DNA of 64,000 nucleotides from Myotis daubentonii (GCF_963259705.1 NC_081841.1:92661059-92725058), one strand, 5' to 3'; positions 22,425 through 37,120 are shown, counted from the stretch's first letter. Notes: generated from the sequence alone by a model not told the origin. A program made the numbers and translations.

Positions 22425-23052
22425 TCTATATATATAAAAGCCTAAGCAACCATTACAACCAAACAACCAGAACGACCAGTTGACCAGTTGCTATGACGCA
22501 CACTGATCACCAGGGGGCAAATGCTCAATGCAGGAGCTGCCCCCTGGTGGTCAGTGCGCTCCCACAGCCAACCTCCTGTGGCCCCTGGTGCTAAACCATT
22601 CATAGAGACCTGCTTCTGGGTCGGGGTTTTGTTCATAGCAGAGCAGCTCCCTCACAGATCTATTGAAAGTCAGCCCTCGACACAAGGGTTTCTCCCGTCC
22701 TCTCCCTTCCCCTGGGGCCGCCTGCCTACCATGGTAACAGCTCAGCGGTGAGGGAAGGAGGAGGAGGAGAGGCAGGGAACCGCATGTGGTGGTGGGGTGC
22801 CAATGGTGGCATCGGTGTCTGGTGTCCGTTCCTTCCACGCCTGGCCCAGCAACCGTCGCCTCCTCTCCCAACCCCACTGGGGCCTTTGGGCCTAGGCTGG
22901 GACAAGGAACCAGGGGTAGGTGGCAGCGAATGTGGCCCCTTTCCCAGGGGGGTGAGGGCCGTCTCCCTCCTTGGGGTGGGGCCAACCTCCCATGGTCCGT
23001 GTCCCCCCTTCCCCCCCCCCCCCCCGCACGAATTTGTGCTCCAGGCCTCTAG
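22425..23052 (+). mobile_element. HeliBat-type Helitron, element 11
   Basis: Starts tctatatatataaaagccta and ends acgaatttgtgctccaggcc, then tctag before a t. At 628 bp, it contains a near-perfect inverted pair: atcaccagggggca (22506-22519) and tgccccctggtggtc (22538-22552). A poly-C run sits at about 23007-23025. Confidence 0.9.
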
Positions 23053-24464
23053 TTACCAGTATATCATTCTATCCTTACAAGATATATTCAGATTGCATTT
23101 CTACATATCACATCACGTGGTAAGTGAAATTATTTAAAGAGATGCTGCTGTGAATCCTTAGGCAAAGAGCCTTCTGGTAAAACAGCTAGCTATCTTGAGT
23201 TGATTTTTTATGTCATATTTGGTTTCAATGTGTGTTTGAGAGAACAAAGCTGAAGTCGCAGGGACCCTGCCTTTCTCTGAGAGTGCAGGTGGCCCAGCCC
23301 CACCCCAGTGGCTATTCAGAGTCTGGAGTGGCCCCCGCCCCCCCCCCCGCCAGCTGCCTGGCAGAGGGAAGAGCCTACTCAGCAGAGAGTTTATTTCCTG
23401 CTAAACCCTCTCCCTTGCAGCCTCATGTAAGCCTCACAACCTCACAGAAAGCAAATGGAATTAGCTTTCTTATTTTGCAGACGACAAAACTGAAGCTTGG
23501 AAAGGTTAAATAAGGTGCAGCTACTAGGCGGTGATTCAGACCAGACTCCTAAGGCAAGCCAGCCAAGAGGCTCTGAGCTGAAATGGGAGGCAGTCCCTCC
23601 CGCTCCGCCCTCCTGGGCTGGTCCTTGTGGGAAGCTGGGGGGACGAGGGCCTTCTGGCCTGGTGGGACCCCCGATGAGGCTAACGAAGTTCTCTAGTCAC
23701 AGTGGAATCAAAGGGACACAGAGGAGTAGGGGGAGCCGGCTTCTCCTGACCCCGGAGTCTCCTGACTCCTCTACCTGAAAGGAGGAAAGGGAACCTGGGA
23801 CACACCTGAGGCATGTCCCAGGGTGTCCCCACCTTGCAGTGAGGGGGAGGGTGCAGTGGGTGTGAAGGTGACCGGGGAACAGACGGGGGTGTGCCTAGGG
23901 GGGTGCCGAGGATGAGAACCAGGGCAGGTTTGGAAAGCCACTGGAACAGTGTACGAAACGTCTGAGCCAGGGTCTGGCTTATGGATTCTGTCCCCAGGGC
24001 TAATTGTGAGGCCCTGCATTTGTCCCCAGGAGGAAGATGCTAGGAAATGGGTGAGGAAGGCTCTGGTGGAGTGCCAACCCCTGGGAATGCTAAGTTGTGA
24101 GGCGAGGGGAGCGCGAGGGGAGTGAGGAGAGTCCGTGGACAGATGTAGAGACAGCTACGGGCTCTCAGCGCCCAAGGGGAAGAAGCAGAGCACACACACT
24201 GGTTCTCCGTTGGAGCGAAACTGGCATGTAAATAAAAGCTCATATAGACTTCCAGGAACCTCAGGTCCATTACGCCTTCTTGCTTGCTGCCAACCAGACC
24301 CTCACTGCATTCTGTTCTATTATATCTCTCCTGAGGACGATGGACCACACATGAGCTACTGCCCTTGATGGTGCCCTCTAAGCCTCAGCTGCCCCACCTG
24401 CCGAAGAGGAAAACAGTGCCTCCCCCACCCACCTCTCCTGGTTGTTGTAAGATAACAATGACAA
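23053..24464. other. Intergenic sequence with one MIR relic
   Basis: 23405-23555 resembles a MIR ('ttattttgcagacgacaaaa', 'ctaggcggtgattcagacca'). There is a C-rich run at 23336-23350. No gene was seen. Confidence 0.45.
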
Positions 24465-24705
24465 TAACAGCCTATCTTTGTATAGTGCTTACACATTGTT
24501 CCATATTACACTATGTACCTAGCGTTACATATTACACATATACTAACTCACTTAATCCTCAAAACAGCTCTGTGAAATTGGTACTCTTACAACCCCCCAC
24601 CTGACAGAGAAGGAAACCGGTGAGATTTCAGAACTTGTTCAATGTCAGCCAGTGGGGTGAGTGGCAGAGGTGGGATGTGAACCCCAAAATCTGGCCCAAG
24701 TCCAT
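24465..24705 (+). repeat. MIR SINE
   Basis: Contains 'tactaactcacttaatcctc', 'aaaacagctctgtgaaattg', 'ggtggcagaggtgggatgtg'-like text and a 'ccatgctcctaac' end, in MIR order. Confidence 0.75.
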
Positions 24706-26756
24706 GCTCCTAACTTCTTTGCTGTATGACATACTGTGCATTTTAAATGAACGGTGCATGGTCATTCTTGTTAGAACTACTCCCACTGGGGAGGGAAGCA
24801 GAGGGAGAATTCCTGGGGAGAGAACCGCACCTCCAGCTTTAGAACTGGCCCAGCTCCTCAGGGCCAGGCTTCCCAGGGAGGGGGCAGGAATGGCAGGTCT
24901 CCGGCCGTCCCAGTGCAGGGCTGTCTTCCTATGCTCCTTTTCAAAGCAAAGTGTCTCTGCTGCCAAGAGCGGGTTTGTCCGTCTCTTGGAGACAGCGGTT
25001 GTCAAGCCCAGAACAGCAAGCATGTCAAAAATAGCAGCGCCAGCAGACTGCGTGGCTGCAATTTCCTTTTGAAATGTCGGCTTCGCTCTCGCCAAAAGAG
25101 CCAGGGTCTGTCTATGCTCCCTGCAGCCGGCAGCGGCAGCGGCAGCGGAGGCTGCTGAAGGTTCCAAGACGTTTGCTAGGGGCCGGCGGAAAGTGTCTGC
25201 TGGGGAAACCCTCTCCACAGTAACCATGATGAGCTTGGAGTTGTGTTTAAAAGTGTTGTTGTTGTTATAAACCCCACCAAGGGTAGCCCCAGATAGGTGA
25301 AGTGGTAGCCACGGTGAGACCAATATTGATGATACTGACTATAATGAAGGCCCCTTTTCTCTTCTGTTCTGGAAAGAAGGGAGTCACTGTTCTGTTTGGA
25401 TCAGCCACCGCTAGGTTTAAACCACTCTCCTCAGGGTCCCAAGGAGATGACGATCAAGGAGGGATGGAGAGGCAGGGTGGACGCCTTTCTCTGGGAGTTC
25501 AGACCTAAGGAGCCTGACACTCCCCAACCCCACAGAGTCCTCGAGTCCAGAAGGGGAAGTGGTTCATGGTGAGGCAGGGTAACATGAGAACCAAGAGCCC
25601 ATCTGCCGTTATTCCCGTGGCCTCATCCCGGACGCTCTGTCTCCGCTAAGCCCAAGCTCCAGGCCTGAGCATCTGTGCAACCTGGGGCGGGCGGCGGGTG
25701 TAAGTGGGATGGAGGGAGGCAATCCTACAGCTTAAAGAATGCATTTCTTTTCCTCCCCTAAGAGATCTTGACAAGCTAGAGTGAGACCACACTTTGCTTC
25801 CTGGGGCAACAACACGCAGTCAAAACCAATCAGAGCCGGACACCAGTTCCAGCCAGACTGTCCCGGGAGGACAAAATTCTCTACTTGGCATTTACGTGCA
25901 GGTGCCGGTGACAGAAATACTGCCAAGAGCCAGGGCTCAGCCAGTGGAAGGAGGAAAGATAAGCAGAGGACTAGAAGGTGTCATGTGAGGAAAAGCACCA
26001 AGGGGAGGAAAGCAGGGATTCATGAGCGAAAGGCAAGTAAGAGCCAGAGAGAACTGTCTGCGGGAAGGCGGCTCCCCCACTTCTGTGTGCAGGCAGCACC
26101 CCACTGCGGGACCCCACCCAGGGGCTGTGGAAGGGAATGGGTGCCGCAGGGAAAGAGAGGAGTCCGGGGAGTACAGTCCTGACTCCTGTGCAATTTCTTC
26201 AGGAAGTCTGTGTTCACAGGTGCAGAGATTAGGCGGGGTTTTGGTTTGTTTGTGGAGGTTTTGTTGTTTTTATTTCTGTTTTGCCAGCAAAGTATAAATC
26301 CCTTGGGCAAATTCACTGCCTTAGTCCCATGTAATAAATAATGTGCAACATACTTATTGCAGTTTAATGATGATAATTATGCTCTGCATCTACCAAAAGC
26401 AGTTTGACCTATCTTTAGAGCAAAAACAAACAAACACATACGCAAATCCCACCATGATTTGATTGTATTAAAAAAAAAAATCAGTCTTTAGCGCTGTACA
26501 TGAGGAGCAAGGAGCAACTGTATGGAAGGATCTAAAGTGTCCCCCTGCGGCAGAAGAGAAAAACTGTTATTCCATCCTGGATACTCAGTCTGGTCCATCT
26601 TTAAAAATGCTGCACTCCTAGATTTAGGGATCCAAGCCATTCCCCCAGCCACGCTGTGACTTCTCCCTGGTATTAGCTTTGTCACTTTTTTTTCACAATC
26701 AATGAGTTTTTTTTTAATTTATAGAGTTGTACAACTCTTGCCACAATCCTGATTTA
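24706..26756. other. Unassigned sequence, GC-richer at 24780-25210
   Basis: Includes a short (GGCAGC)n tract at 25127-25150 and a gttgttgttgtta tract near 25254. A 231-codon minus-strand frame spans 24628-25323 but has no recognisable domain and overlaps a MIR. A conserved non-coding element is possible but cannot be judged from one sequence. Confidence 0.4.
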
Positions 26757-26770
26757 AAAAACCTCCAGTC

Positions 26771-27210
26771 GCCCTAGATCAGAGGTTCTCAAACTGTGGG
26801 TCGTGACCCCTTTGGCGGTCGAATGACCCTTTCACAGGGGTCGCCTAAGACCATCCTGCATATCAGATATTTACATTACGATTCATAACAGTAGCAACAT
26901 TACAGTTATGAAGTAGCAACGAAAATAATTTTATGGTTGGGTCACAACATGAGGAACTGTATGTAAAGGGCCAGAAGGTTGAGAACCACTGCCCTAGATG
27001 GTTTGGCTCAGTGGATAGAGCGTCAGCCTCTGGACTGAAGGGTCCCAGGTTCCATTCTGGTCAAGGGCACATGGCCAAGTTGCGGGCTCCATCCCCAGTA
27101 GGGGGCGTGCAGGAGGCAGTCTATTAATGATTCTCATCATTGATGTTTCTATCTCTCTCTCCCTCTCCCTTCCTCTCTGAATTCAATAAAAATATATTTT
27201 TAAAAAAATA
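26771..27210 (+). mobile_element. Ves SINE split by a SPIN-type element
   Basis: The SINE head gccctagat (26771-26779) is separated from the body (from 27000, ggtttggctcagtggatagag) by the nested hAT at 26780-26991. The B-box region, 'ccccagtagggggcgtgc', a CT-rich stretch and an A-rich tail follow. SINE target duplications are aaaacctccagtc (26758-26770) and aaaacctccaatc (27212-27224). Confidence 0.92.
26780..26991 (+). mobile_element. SPIN-type non-autonomous hAT element
   Basis: Ends CAGAGGTTCTCAAACTGTGG and GGTTGAGAACCACTG bound 212 bp. The interior has the SPIN-like order 'cgtgacccctttggcggtcg', 'ttcacaggggtcgcctaaga', 'aataattttatggttgggtc', 'acatgaggaactgtat'. A perfect 8-bp duplication CCCTAGAT flanks it (26772-26779 and 26992-26999). 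Confidence 0.9.
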
Positions 27211-27224
27211 GAAAACCTCCAATC

Positions 27225-27723
27225 CCACTCCCAAAGTCTCCCCATGTCCCACTGCAGGTGGGACTTACCCTATGCTCTCGGACCTCCAGCAAGGAGAGTG
27301 CACAGCTCTCTCACAGACTGGTTGGGGAATCTTAATTCAGCTGGTCAAGGAGAGGCCCCTGCACCTCGCACCACTGGGATTCATGTCCTAGCTTTTGTCC
27401 TGCCTTCAGTGCACAAGAGACTGCTGGGTACTGTGAGAACCTTCCAGTGAACTAAGGCAGTTAGAGGGTCACCCCTGAGTTAAGGCTCTTTCTAGGCTAA
27501 TTCCCATCTTACACCTTCCTAAGTCATCTTTTCTCTGTGTATTTTACTATTTCTACTGTTCCTTTGTCTTAAACATCTCTGTAAGCTTCTCAAGGTTGAG
27601 GGACCCTAAGGTGAATATATTTAGTGCAACATGGCCGAGTATTTTATCAGACACTTATAAGATCCTCTCTCTTTCTCTCTGTCTCTCTGTGTTTGTCTCT
27701 CTCTCTCTCTCTCTTCCTTGCAG
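27225..27723. other. Unassigned intergenic sequence
   Basis: No gene or repeat family was recognised, apart from a pyrimidine (CT)n tract at 27664-27718. Confidence 0.5.
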
Positions 27724-27779
27724 GTTGAGGAAATTCTGGGAGACACCTTTCTGACCCCACCGCAATCTCCTCTTGCTTC
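27724..27779 (+). other. Exon-like segment (candidate non-coding exon)
   Basis: A long polypyrimidine tract (27664-27718) leads into cttccttgcag. 56 bp later a perfect consensus donor GTAAGT begins at 27780. It is antisense to the downstream side of KCNA6. The tract is also a simple CT repeat, so chance is plausible. Confidence 0.25.
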
Positions 27780-29220
27780 GTAAGTTCAGGACTGCCCTCC
27801 ACAGAGGTGAGCAGGGTAGGAAAAGGTGGTTTACTGAGATGCCAGGGAAAAGGTCTCCTCCGGCTGGAAAACAACAGTCTCAGCAAACACAGCTAGTCCT
27901 AGAGTCCAAAGTGTGAGCTCCACAGAAACCCCAAAGGGGCTCCCAGCCACCAAAAAGTTGAAGAGGGGGAGAAAGATAGACAAGATACACACAGAGGGAA
28001 GAAGAGATTAAAAACAACACAGGGGAAATGTGAGAAGAAAAAAAAACGCAGAGTAAGAATGAAAGGAAGGGAAAATGCAGAGAAAAGGAGATGATTGGGA
28101 AGGGCGGGGCACAGCTGCAGGGAAAGAAAAACAGAAGAAGAAACAAAAGCAGGTGGAATAAAATACATACACAGACTGAGAGCGAGGTGCTGCTGACGCT
28201 GTGGAAATCCAAACCCTGATTTTGCCCAAACGCATTCCCTCGAACCCTCTCTCTGCCCCTCCCCACCCTGATTCTAATTTGGCCCAAGGGACTGAGCCCA
28301 TGCAACATTCCCCAACAGTAGGACCTACCTCAGATGCACAGATGGCCAGCTGCACCTCCCTCACATCCTGGGGTAGTCAGGCGGGAGGACTAGCCTGTGT
28401 CTCTGTGGAGCCTAACAGGTCCAGGACAGCCTCCAGGAGCTTCTGCGGGCCGAGTCCTGGCCTGTGCCGGCAGCTGTGAGAGCGTAGCCCAGCTGTCACA
28501 GCAACATGGGGTGCTGTTCTCTTGGTTCTCAGAGCACAAATCCGCACAGAGGCCCAGTCAGAGAGGGATCACTTGGCAAAATCCTCCACAGAAACTAGGG
28601 CAGGTCACAGCCTCTCGGTTTTTCTTCGACATCTTAAGAAGAGCCACCTATGAAGTTCCTCCCAGGAGCTAGACTGTTCCCTGGTGGGGAAGAATTGTCG
28701 CTTCCCTCCATCGCTCAGAGCTGGGAGGAGCCTCTCTCCTAGGAGATGGAAAGTTCCTGGTGCTAGGGTGGACTGAAACCACTAGGACTTCTCGAGGCCC
28801 AGGTGGCTTCCTGAGGATCAAGTCCCCTGCAACGCTCCCCTTGTCATTTGAAAAAGATCATATTGACATTGGTTTAACTGGCAGTTACTTAGGATTCAAG
28901 TTTCTTTGAAGAATCAGAGGTGAAATGAGGCAGCTTCCATGTCTGGGTGGGGAAACCGGGAAGAAAGGTCCAGGCAGAAGTTGTAGGGACCTGCTTTTTC
29001 AAAGGTCACACATCCCTGTCCGGGCGCTCCCAGTCCCTGGCCCAGTGTGGGGGAGGTGCTCCCACTTCAGAAGCTGGGGATATGTAGTCTCCCGGTCTCC
29101 CTTGCTGCCCAAATCAGAAAATAGAGAGAACAGTCTGGAAGGTTGCTACGGCAACCAGAGTCCCTGGAGAGCCCAGTGCTCCACAAACCCTTTACTTCCG
29201 GGCATGCTCGGACTTGGAGC
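27780..29220. other. Unassigned sequence downstream of KCNA6
   Basis: 27960-28165 is strongly purine-rich on the plus strand. No recognised coding gene or repeat family. Confidence 0.4.
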
Positions 29221-31423
29221 AGAAATTTATTAGGAATGGTGATGAAGGTGATCACATACACACATGTGGAGATACACGCCTGCATGGTCCAACATTTACC
29301 CTCAGCTGGGCCCTTCTCCTTTCCCTAAATACCCAAGAGAAACTGAAGAGATTTGGAAAAGTAGCACTTCATGGCCTCAGAGCAGGTTTCTGAATCATGA
29401 ACTCCTCTATCTCCCACTGTATTTCAGGTTTGGAGAAGCTGAGCTCCAATCAAAGTGGCCTCCAGTCCTAAGGATCACAGTGAACCTGCCTAAAGAGCAC
29501 CCTCCTTTCTGAAGGGTAAGAAGAAAGACTGCAGCCCAGCTCAAGAGGCTAAGAAGGGATTTAAGGAGCTCATGGTCCAGAATGGCCTATTCTTGGGCTT
29601 TGGATCCAAGGCAGAAACTCTGGGGGGAGGCCTGGCCTATGGGAGGTGGGACACAGGGTAATGAACTAAAAGTCAAGTCTATTACTAAAATTCACACATT
29701 TGCATAGAATCACCCCCGACTTCCCACATGAGTTCATTGAACGTTCCCCATGAGGTAGGGAGGGGAAGACATTAATGTTCCCATGTAATGGGTGGGGAAA
29801 CTGAGGCATTAAGAGGATGGTGCCAGTTATCCTGTAAAGCTGTGGCAAAATCCAGACTGAGATCTGGCACTCACAGAGCTGTAGTATCTCAAGAAAACCC
29901 TCAAAAGACCACCCCTCCTAAGTTGCTCTTCAAGAAAATAATTTAGAAAAAAAAATCTTATCCAAGAGTCTTAAAGCATAGATATAAAATTAAAAATATG
30001 TTAACAGTCCTTTTGGTTTCTGAACTGTACCCAAAAGAGCTCAGAACAGTACATCACAGTTTATCAAGGCAACAAACAAATGACGGTGTTACCAGGAGGG
30101 AAGTGAGGGGAAGTGGGCAGTGTGATGGAAGGCAGGGATTTCACGATGGCAGGAGATGGCTTAGTCCAGGTGGTGGTGACACCACCAAGTTACCTTACCA
30201 GTTAGAGCAAGTCGGCTGCAGCTCTGAGGGGCAGAGCAGGCGAGTGTTTGCTTGACTCGGCCAAAAACCTCTAATTGTGTGGTTGTCAGCAAAGACATAA
30301 GGCTTCCTCCTTACTCTAAACCAGCTATTCCATTCCCAACAAGATGGGAAGACACCCGCACTAGCATCCAATGTGTGCTTTACCTGTCTGCAGGTCTAAG
30401 CTGGAGTTGGTTTTAGAAAGCCTTCAACTGTTCTAAATCAAATTCCCAAGAAGAAGGGTGGAGGGCTAGAGAGGTTGCGGGGAAGCGAGGGAGAGAAACT
30501 TGCCATCTGTAACAACAGTCCACTGCCCCTCTGAGATGACAGCATCTGTTTAAGTGCCACCTCTCTTCAGATGACATGGACATGCCAGCTGCCTGACTCT
30601 ATTCGGCCATTTCTCCCGGCTCTGTGGTTGCCTTTTGCTAGTCCCTCTGCACAGGAAGGCACGTGCACACCGAGCATTTGGATCTGAGAAAGAACCTTCC
30701 TGGAAGGGAAAGAGAGTCAGGGGCTCAGCATCGGGGGCACTAAATGTAGACCAAAGCCTGGTGTCTACTGTGCCAGAACACACCTGGGAGAAAACATCGG
30801 CCCCTTTGGTCCGGGACTCACACTAACGTCCTCCAAATGGCCAAGTTTAATTGCAGTTTCTCTAATTCCACTTGAGACTGTGCATCTAATGGGTCTTCTA
30901 CAGGATGACCAGCAGGTGTTACAGGGCCCTGGAATAAAACAGCAAGATGAGTCCTGTCTCTGTCCTCCAGCTTCTGCCAGGTACCGCCTGGCCAGAAGTT
31001 AAGACAGGTGCATGCCCCAAAGCAAAGGGCACTGAGGAGAGAAAAGAGACCCAGGAATAACCTGGTTTCCATCCTATTGGCATCTCTGTACCTACAGCTG
31101 TTAGAAGTCTCAGACATGAAAAAACCAGAATCTTGAAGGAAAGTCAGACAGAAATCTCATCCACATAACAGAAGATGGCATGAATGGGTGGCACCATTAG
31201 AATTTCAAAAATATCACTTAGATGGCTAAAACTTGAATGCTGCAGGGGCCCAAGTAACAAGGTTGACAGTCCAGGTGTTTGGTCCTGGACGCCATGCACT
31301 AGGGTAAGGGAAGGAGTCAGGGAGCCAACCAGAGCTCAGGTGAGAGTCATGGAAAACGAGAAGGCAGCCTAAGAAATTATTTGCTCAGTGTCACCCTTCT
31401 CGTGTAGAACCTGCCTGCATCAG
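29221..31423 (-). other. KCNA6: KCNA6 3' flank, probably 3' UTR in part
   Basis: Lies directly after the KCNA6 stop on the minus strand. Candidate poly(A) signals on that strand are ATTAAA (plus tttaat, about 30845-30850) and AATAAA (plus tttatt, about 29226-29231). Kv1 genes usually have long 3' UTRs, so the distal site is plausible. A MIR relic lies at about 29715-29865. The real transcript end cannot be read from sequence. Confidence 0.35.
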
Positions 31424-33800
<2,377 letters not shown>

Positions 33801-33825
33801 GGGTGCCGCGAGCCAGGGCGCTGTG

Positions 33826-33836
33826 AGAATATATAG
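33826..33836 (-). promoter_or_regulatory. TATA-like motif upstream of the CpG island
   Basis: On the minus strand the text reads CTATATATTCTC, placed just upstream of the GC-rich block and about 820 bp before the KCNA6 ATG. The position suits a TATA box but no initiation site is demonstrable; Kv1 promoters may well be TATA-less. Confidence 0.25.
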
Positions 33837-34589
33837 ACACACACACTTGCCTCAGGTAATCTTTCCCGCGCTCTGCGGGCACGCCTCTCCCCTTCGCACA
33901 TTCACACTCCAGGCCCCTAAACAAGCACTAATGGCCTCACACCACACCCCCTCCACACCCCCAATCAGCTTTTCTCAATGCCAGTTTACAGCGTTGACCT
34001 GCGCAGTGCATTTCATCAATAAGAAAACACACCCCACTCGCCACATGCACGGAGCACTGTGCCTCCACTCATCCAGAAATTTAATGAGAAAATCAAATCC
34101 TATTTTGTCCGCCTGTGTTTACAAAGACCGATTTGCCAGCATCTCCAATCTCTAGTGAAAAAAAAAATAGGAAAAAGGAAAGGCAGCTTTTTGAGATGTC
34201 TTGAGAGCTTCCAATTTAAATTGGACTCCATGTAAGCCCCCAGAGAATCCCATACCTCCCTTTGCAAACCTGGGAGGCTGCAAGTCTCCTTAGGCATAGT
34301 GCCAGAAAAGAAAGGGATAGGAGGCCTCCTGTTGTCTTTCCCATCAGAAGTTTTGACAGGAGTACTGGGAACTTGGGCAGCAGACCAGGTAAAGAAAAAA
34401 CAAACAAACAAACAAACAAAGATGGTGGCATCTCAGAGGTATTGTGGTCCAGGGAAGTACGGCCTGGAATTCATTTGCTCCTAGCCTCCCTGGGAAGGCA
34501 TCTGGGATGTCTGCTTATTGTGCAGACAAGAAAAGGGGTGAGTGGAAAGAATATGTAAGAGTGTTGATAAAAAAAATAAATAAATAAAT
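33837..34589. other. Unassigned sequence upstream of KCNA6
   Basis: Holds a short (CAAA)n tract (34399-34419) and an (AAAT)n tract (34568-34591). No exon of a neighbouring gene was recognised. Confidence 0.5.
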
Positions 34590-34591
34590 AA

Positions 34592-34720
34592 CTGTGTTTG
34601 CTGAGCATCTACTATGTGCCAGCTACAATCTAGGTGCTTTCTCCCTCAGGCCTTACAACCCTGTGACAAAGATGGCCTCTGCTCTAGGTTACATGACCCA
34701 CTTGGCCATATTTGGGTAGG
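34592..34720 (+). repeat. MIR fragment
   Basis: 'gctgagcatctactatgtgc' then 'cagctacaatctaggtgctt' and 'ccttacaaccctgtgacaaa' match the 5' half of the MIR core region. Confidence 0.65.
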
Positions 34721-36180
34721 GACCAAAGTTTGCTGTTAAAGATTCTTTCCAGAACTCTCCGGGAGGGAGGTGGTGAGAATGGTTTTCCATCCATTTTGGC
34801 CAAAGACCATATAGTCTTTTGTCACTAGAATAGACAGGTTAGTGTCTGGTGGAGGAGAGGTGGTCTGATTTTTAAGACTGCCACTTCCAGGTAGGCTTAA
34901 CAATTGCTTCTCTGTGCCCCAGTTTTCTCTTTTGGGGGCATCTAGGACCAAATTGGCTGACAAATACGGGGTGTTTTTGTGTCTCTTCTTCTGCATATTA
35001 GATCATTAGTAAGAGTTCACTGAAGATAATGATGGGAATGATTCATAAAAGTACTCTCAAACCACAAGATACACATAAGAATGCTTTGCATTGCACAGTG
35101 TTTTAAAACCACAGTGGCTAGCTCCCAGGGGAGTGAGGGAGTGGGGTTGTGGGGTTGTGGGGGAGTGGGGAGTGGGGGAGTGGGGAACTACGTTTTCTGG
35201 ATGTGTAGAAAAGAGGTCCCGTGATGAGGGGGTAGGAGAGAGACCGGCATCTCATGGCATCTATTTTTTCCAGTCTCATCCCTCACCAGGCTTGCCTGTC
35301 TCCTTTCTGTGTTTGTACTGTTCATTCCCACTCCCTACTCTCACCTTGCATGTTTCAGTGAAAAGCGAGAGAGAGCAAGTGTTCCAAGTCATCCAGTTAA
35401 TAGTTTTCCCATTTGCAGGCTATGTAATTGGGCAATTTAGCCTTCACTCAACTATGTTGTTCATTCAAAAATAATTTTAAGGCAAGGAAAAGAAAACCAA
35501 CAACAACGACACATAGAAGATACTCTTTTACCCTTGTCCAGTAATTTGAAAATATTTTCTGGGTTGTAAATTGATTACTTATGATTCTTTTTGTCTTTGT
35601 TTTCAAAATTTATAATGAAATATTCATTTGCATATTTGTTTTTGTTGTTGCCATTTTTATCCACCAGTTTATCAACTAGGCCAACAACTCCTCCAAACAA
35701 ACCTTGGAGAAACATGGGAAGGACCGGGCATTCTTCCAGAAGGTGCTCAGTCTAACATGGTGGCAGGAACCACCATTTGAGTGCCCCTCGGGTTAAGCCT
35801 GCCAAGCTACCAGCAGGGCTGATGTTCCATGGTTACTTTCATGTGAGGCATAAGGCTGTGCCCCAAGAGAGGTTTCACTGTGCACAGGGAGGTTCCCCTG
35901 GAAGGAAAAGCCATTAGCAAAGTCATGAATCAGAATCTGTTCTTAGTTCTTCTGTGGAAGAGACTCATTTCTTAGCGTTAGAAAAGCCCTTTGCCTAGAT
36001 GATTCCTGCCCAGCATACAGTGAGGGTGAGTCAAATCACACCTTCAGAACTGCCAGTTCCAGGTGAAGGAAGACAAGGGATACAGCCCCCTCCCAGCAGC
36101 ATTGCCCCATTTTTCATGACAGCACAGATTTTTCTTGTTGTGTCTCAATATACAAGAAGAATATTTGCAATGACAGTAGG
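34721..36180. other. Unassigned intergenic sequence
   Basis: A G-rich imperfect repeat (ggggagtgggg and ggggttgtgggg units) lies at 35126-35186. No gene was recognised. Confidence 0.5.
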
Positions 36181-36184
36181 GGTC

Positions 36185-37120
36185 ATTCATTCACTTAAAA
36201 AGCATTAATTGAGAAGCTACTAGGTGCCCATCATGGTGCCAAGTGCTGGAGATTTAGGAGTGACCTAGACAAAATATCTGTTCTAATGAGTTTACATTTT
36301 CATTCAATGAATACACTCTAGGTATAAAATTTCAGCAGTCAACATTAAAGAAGATATCAATATATTGTAGTAGATGTTTGAAGAAAATAAATGACAAGTT
36401 ATGTCAGAAATGAACCTAAGGATTCAACCCTGAGAAAGGTGGTTGGGAAAGTTCCCTCTGAAGAGAGAATCTTTCTTTTTAAAAATATATGTTTTTATTG
36501 ATTTTAGAAAGAGAGAAAGGGAAAGAGAGAGCAACATTGATGAGAGAATCACCGATTGGCTGCCTTCTGCACAACCCCTGCTGGGGATCAAGCCCTTACT
36601 CAGGCATGTGCCTGGCCAGGAATCCAGCTGGGCATAGGTCGACGCTCAACCACTGATCCACAACTGCTAGACTAGATAGTCTTCCAACTGAGAGTTCAAA
36701 AGCAAGAATGAGCCAGCCTTGCTAAAAACAGGGGGAGAGCATTCTGGGAGACAAGTGCAAAGCCCTGAGCTAGAAAGGTCGTGGGTGTTCAAGGATGACA
36801 GAGAAGGTGATGTGCTGGGAGAATGGACACCAGAAGGGACCTGCAAGACAAGGCTGAAGAGGAAGCAAAGGGTACATTCTTGCAGGGTGAGGTGCTCAGG
36901 TTTTGCTTTAAGGGTGATGGGTGTGGAACCGTGAGGGTTCTCAATCAGAGGAGAGACATGGTATGATTAACATAGAGGCTGTCCAGAGAATAAATTATGG
37001 AGGGGCAAAAATAAATAAATAAAAAACCAGGAAATTGTAGTAGTCTGGGGGAAAGATAATGGTGACTTGGACAAAGGTAAAGGATGAACAGAGATAGAGT
37101 GGGGAGGAGGCAGGAGAGAG
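36185..37120 (+). repeat. L2-like LINE relic interrupted by a Ves SINE
   Basis: 'attgagaagctactaggtgc', 'gtgccaagtgctggagattt' and later 'gcattctgggagacaagtgc' and 'tgtagtagtctgggggaaag' follow in L2 order. The copy is diverged and split by the SINE at 36477-36662. Confidence 0.55.
36477..36662 (-). mobile_element. Ves SINE, antisense
   Basis: Starts with tatgtttttattgattttag (inverted A-rich tail), then a GA-rich block, 'ctgctggggatcaagccctt', and ends with the inverted tRNA-like head ('gacgctcaaccactgatcca'). Moderately diverged. Confidence 0.85.

Noticed and set aside
24628..25323. 231-codon minus-strand open frame
   Set aside because: No domain, no family match, and it overlaps a MIR at one end and a (GGCAGC)n tract giving polyalanine; most likely chance in GC-rich sequence.
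1..31400. KCNA1 or another Kv1 gene downstream of KCNA6
   Set aside because: No second TVGYGD or S4-type frame is present; the paralogue is probably further away.
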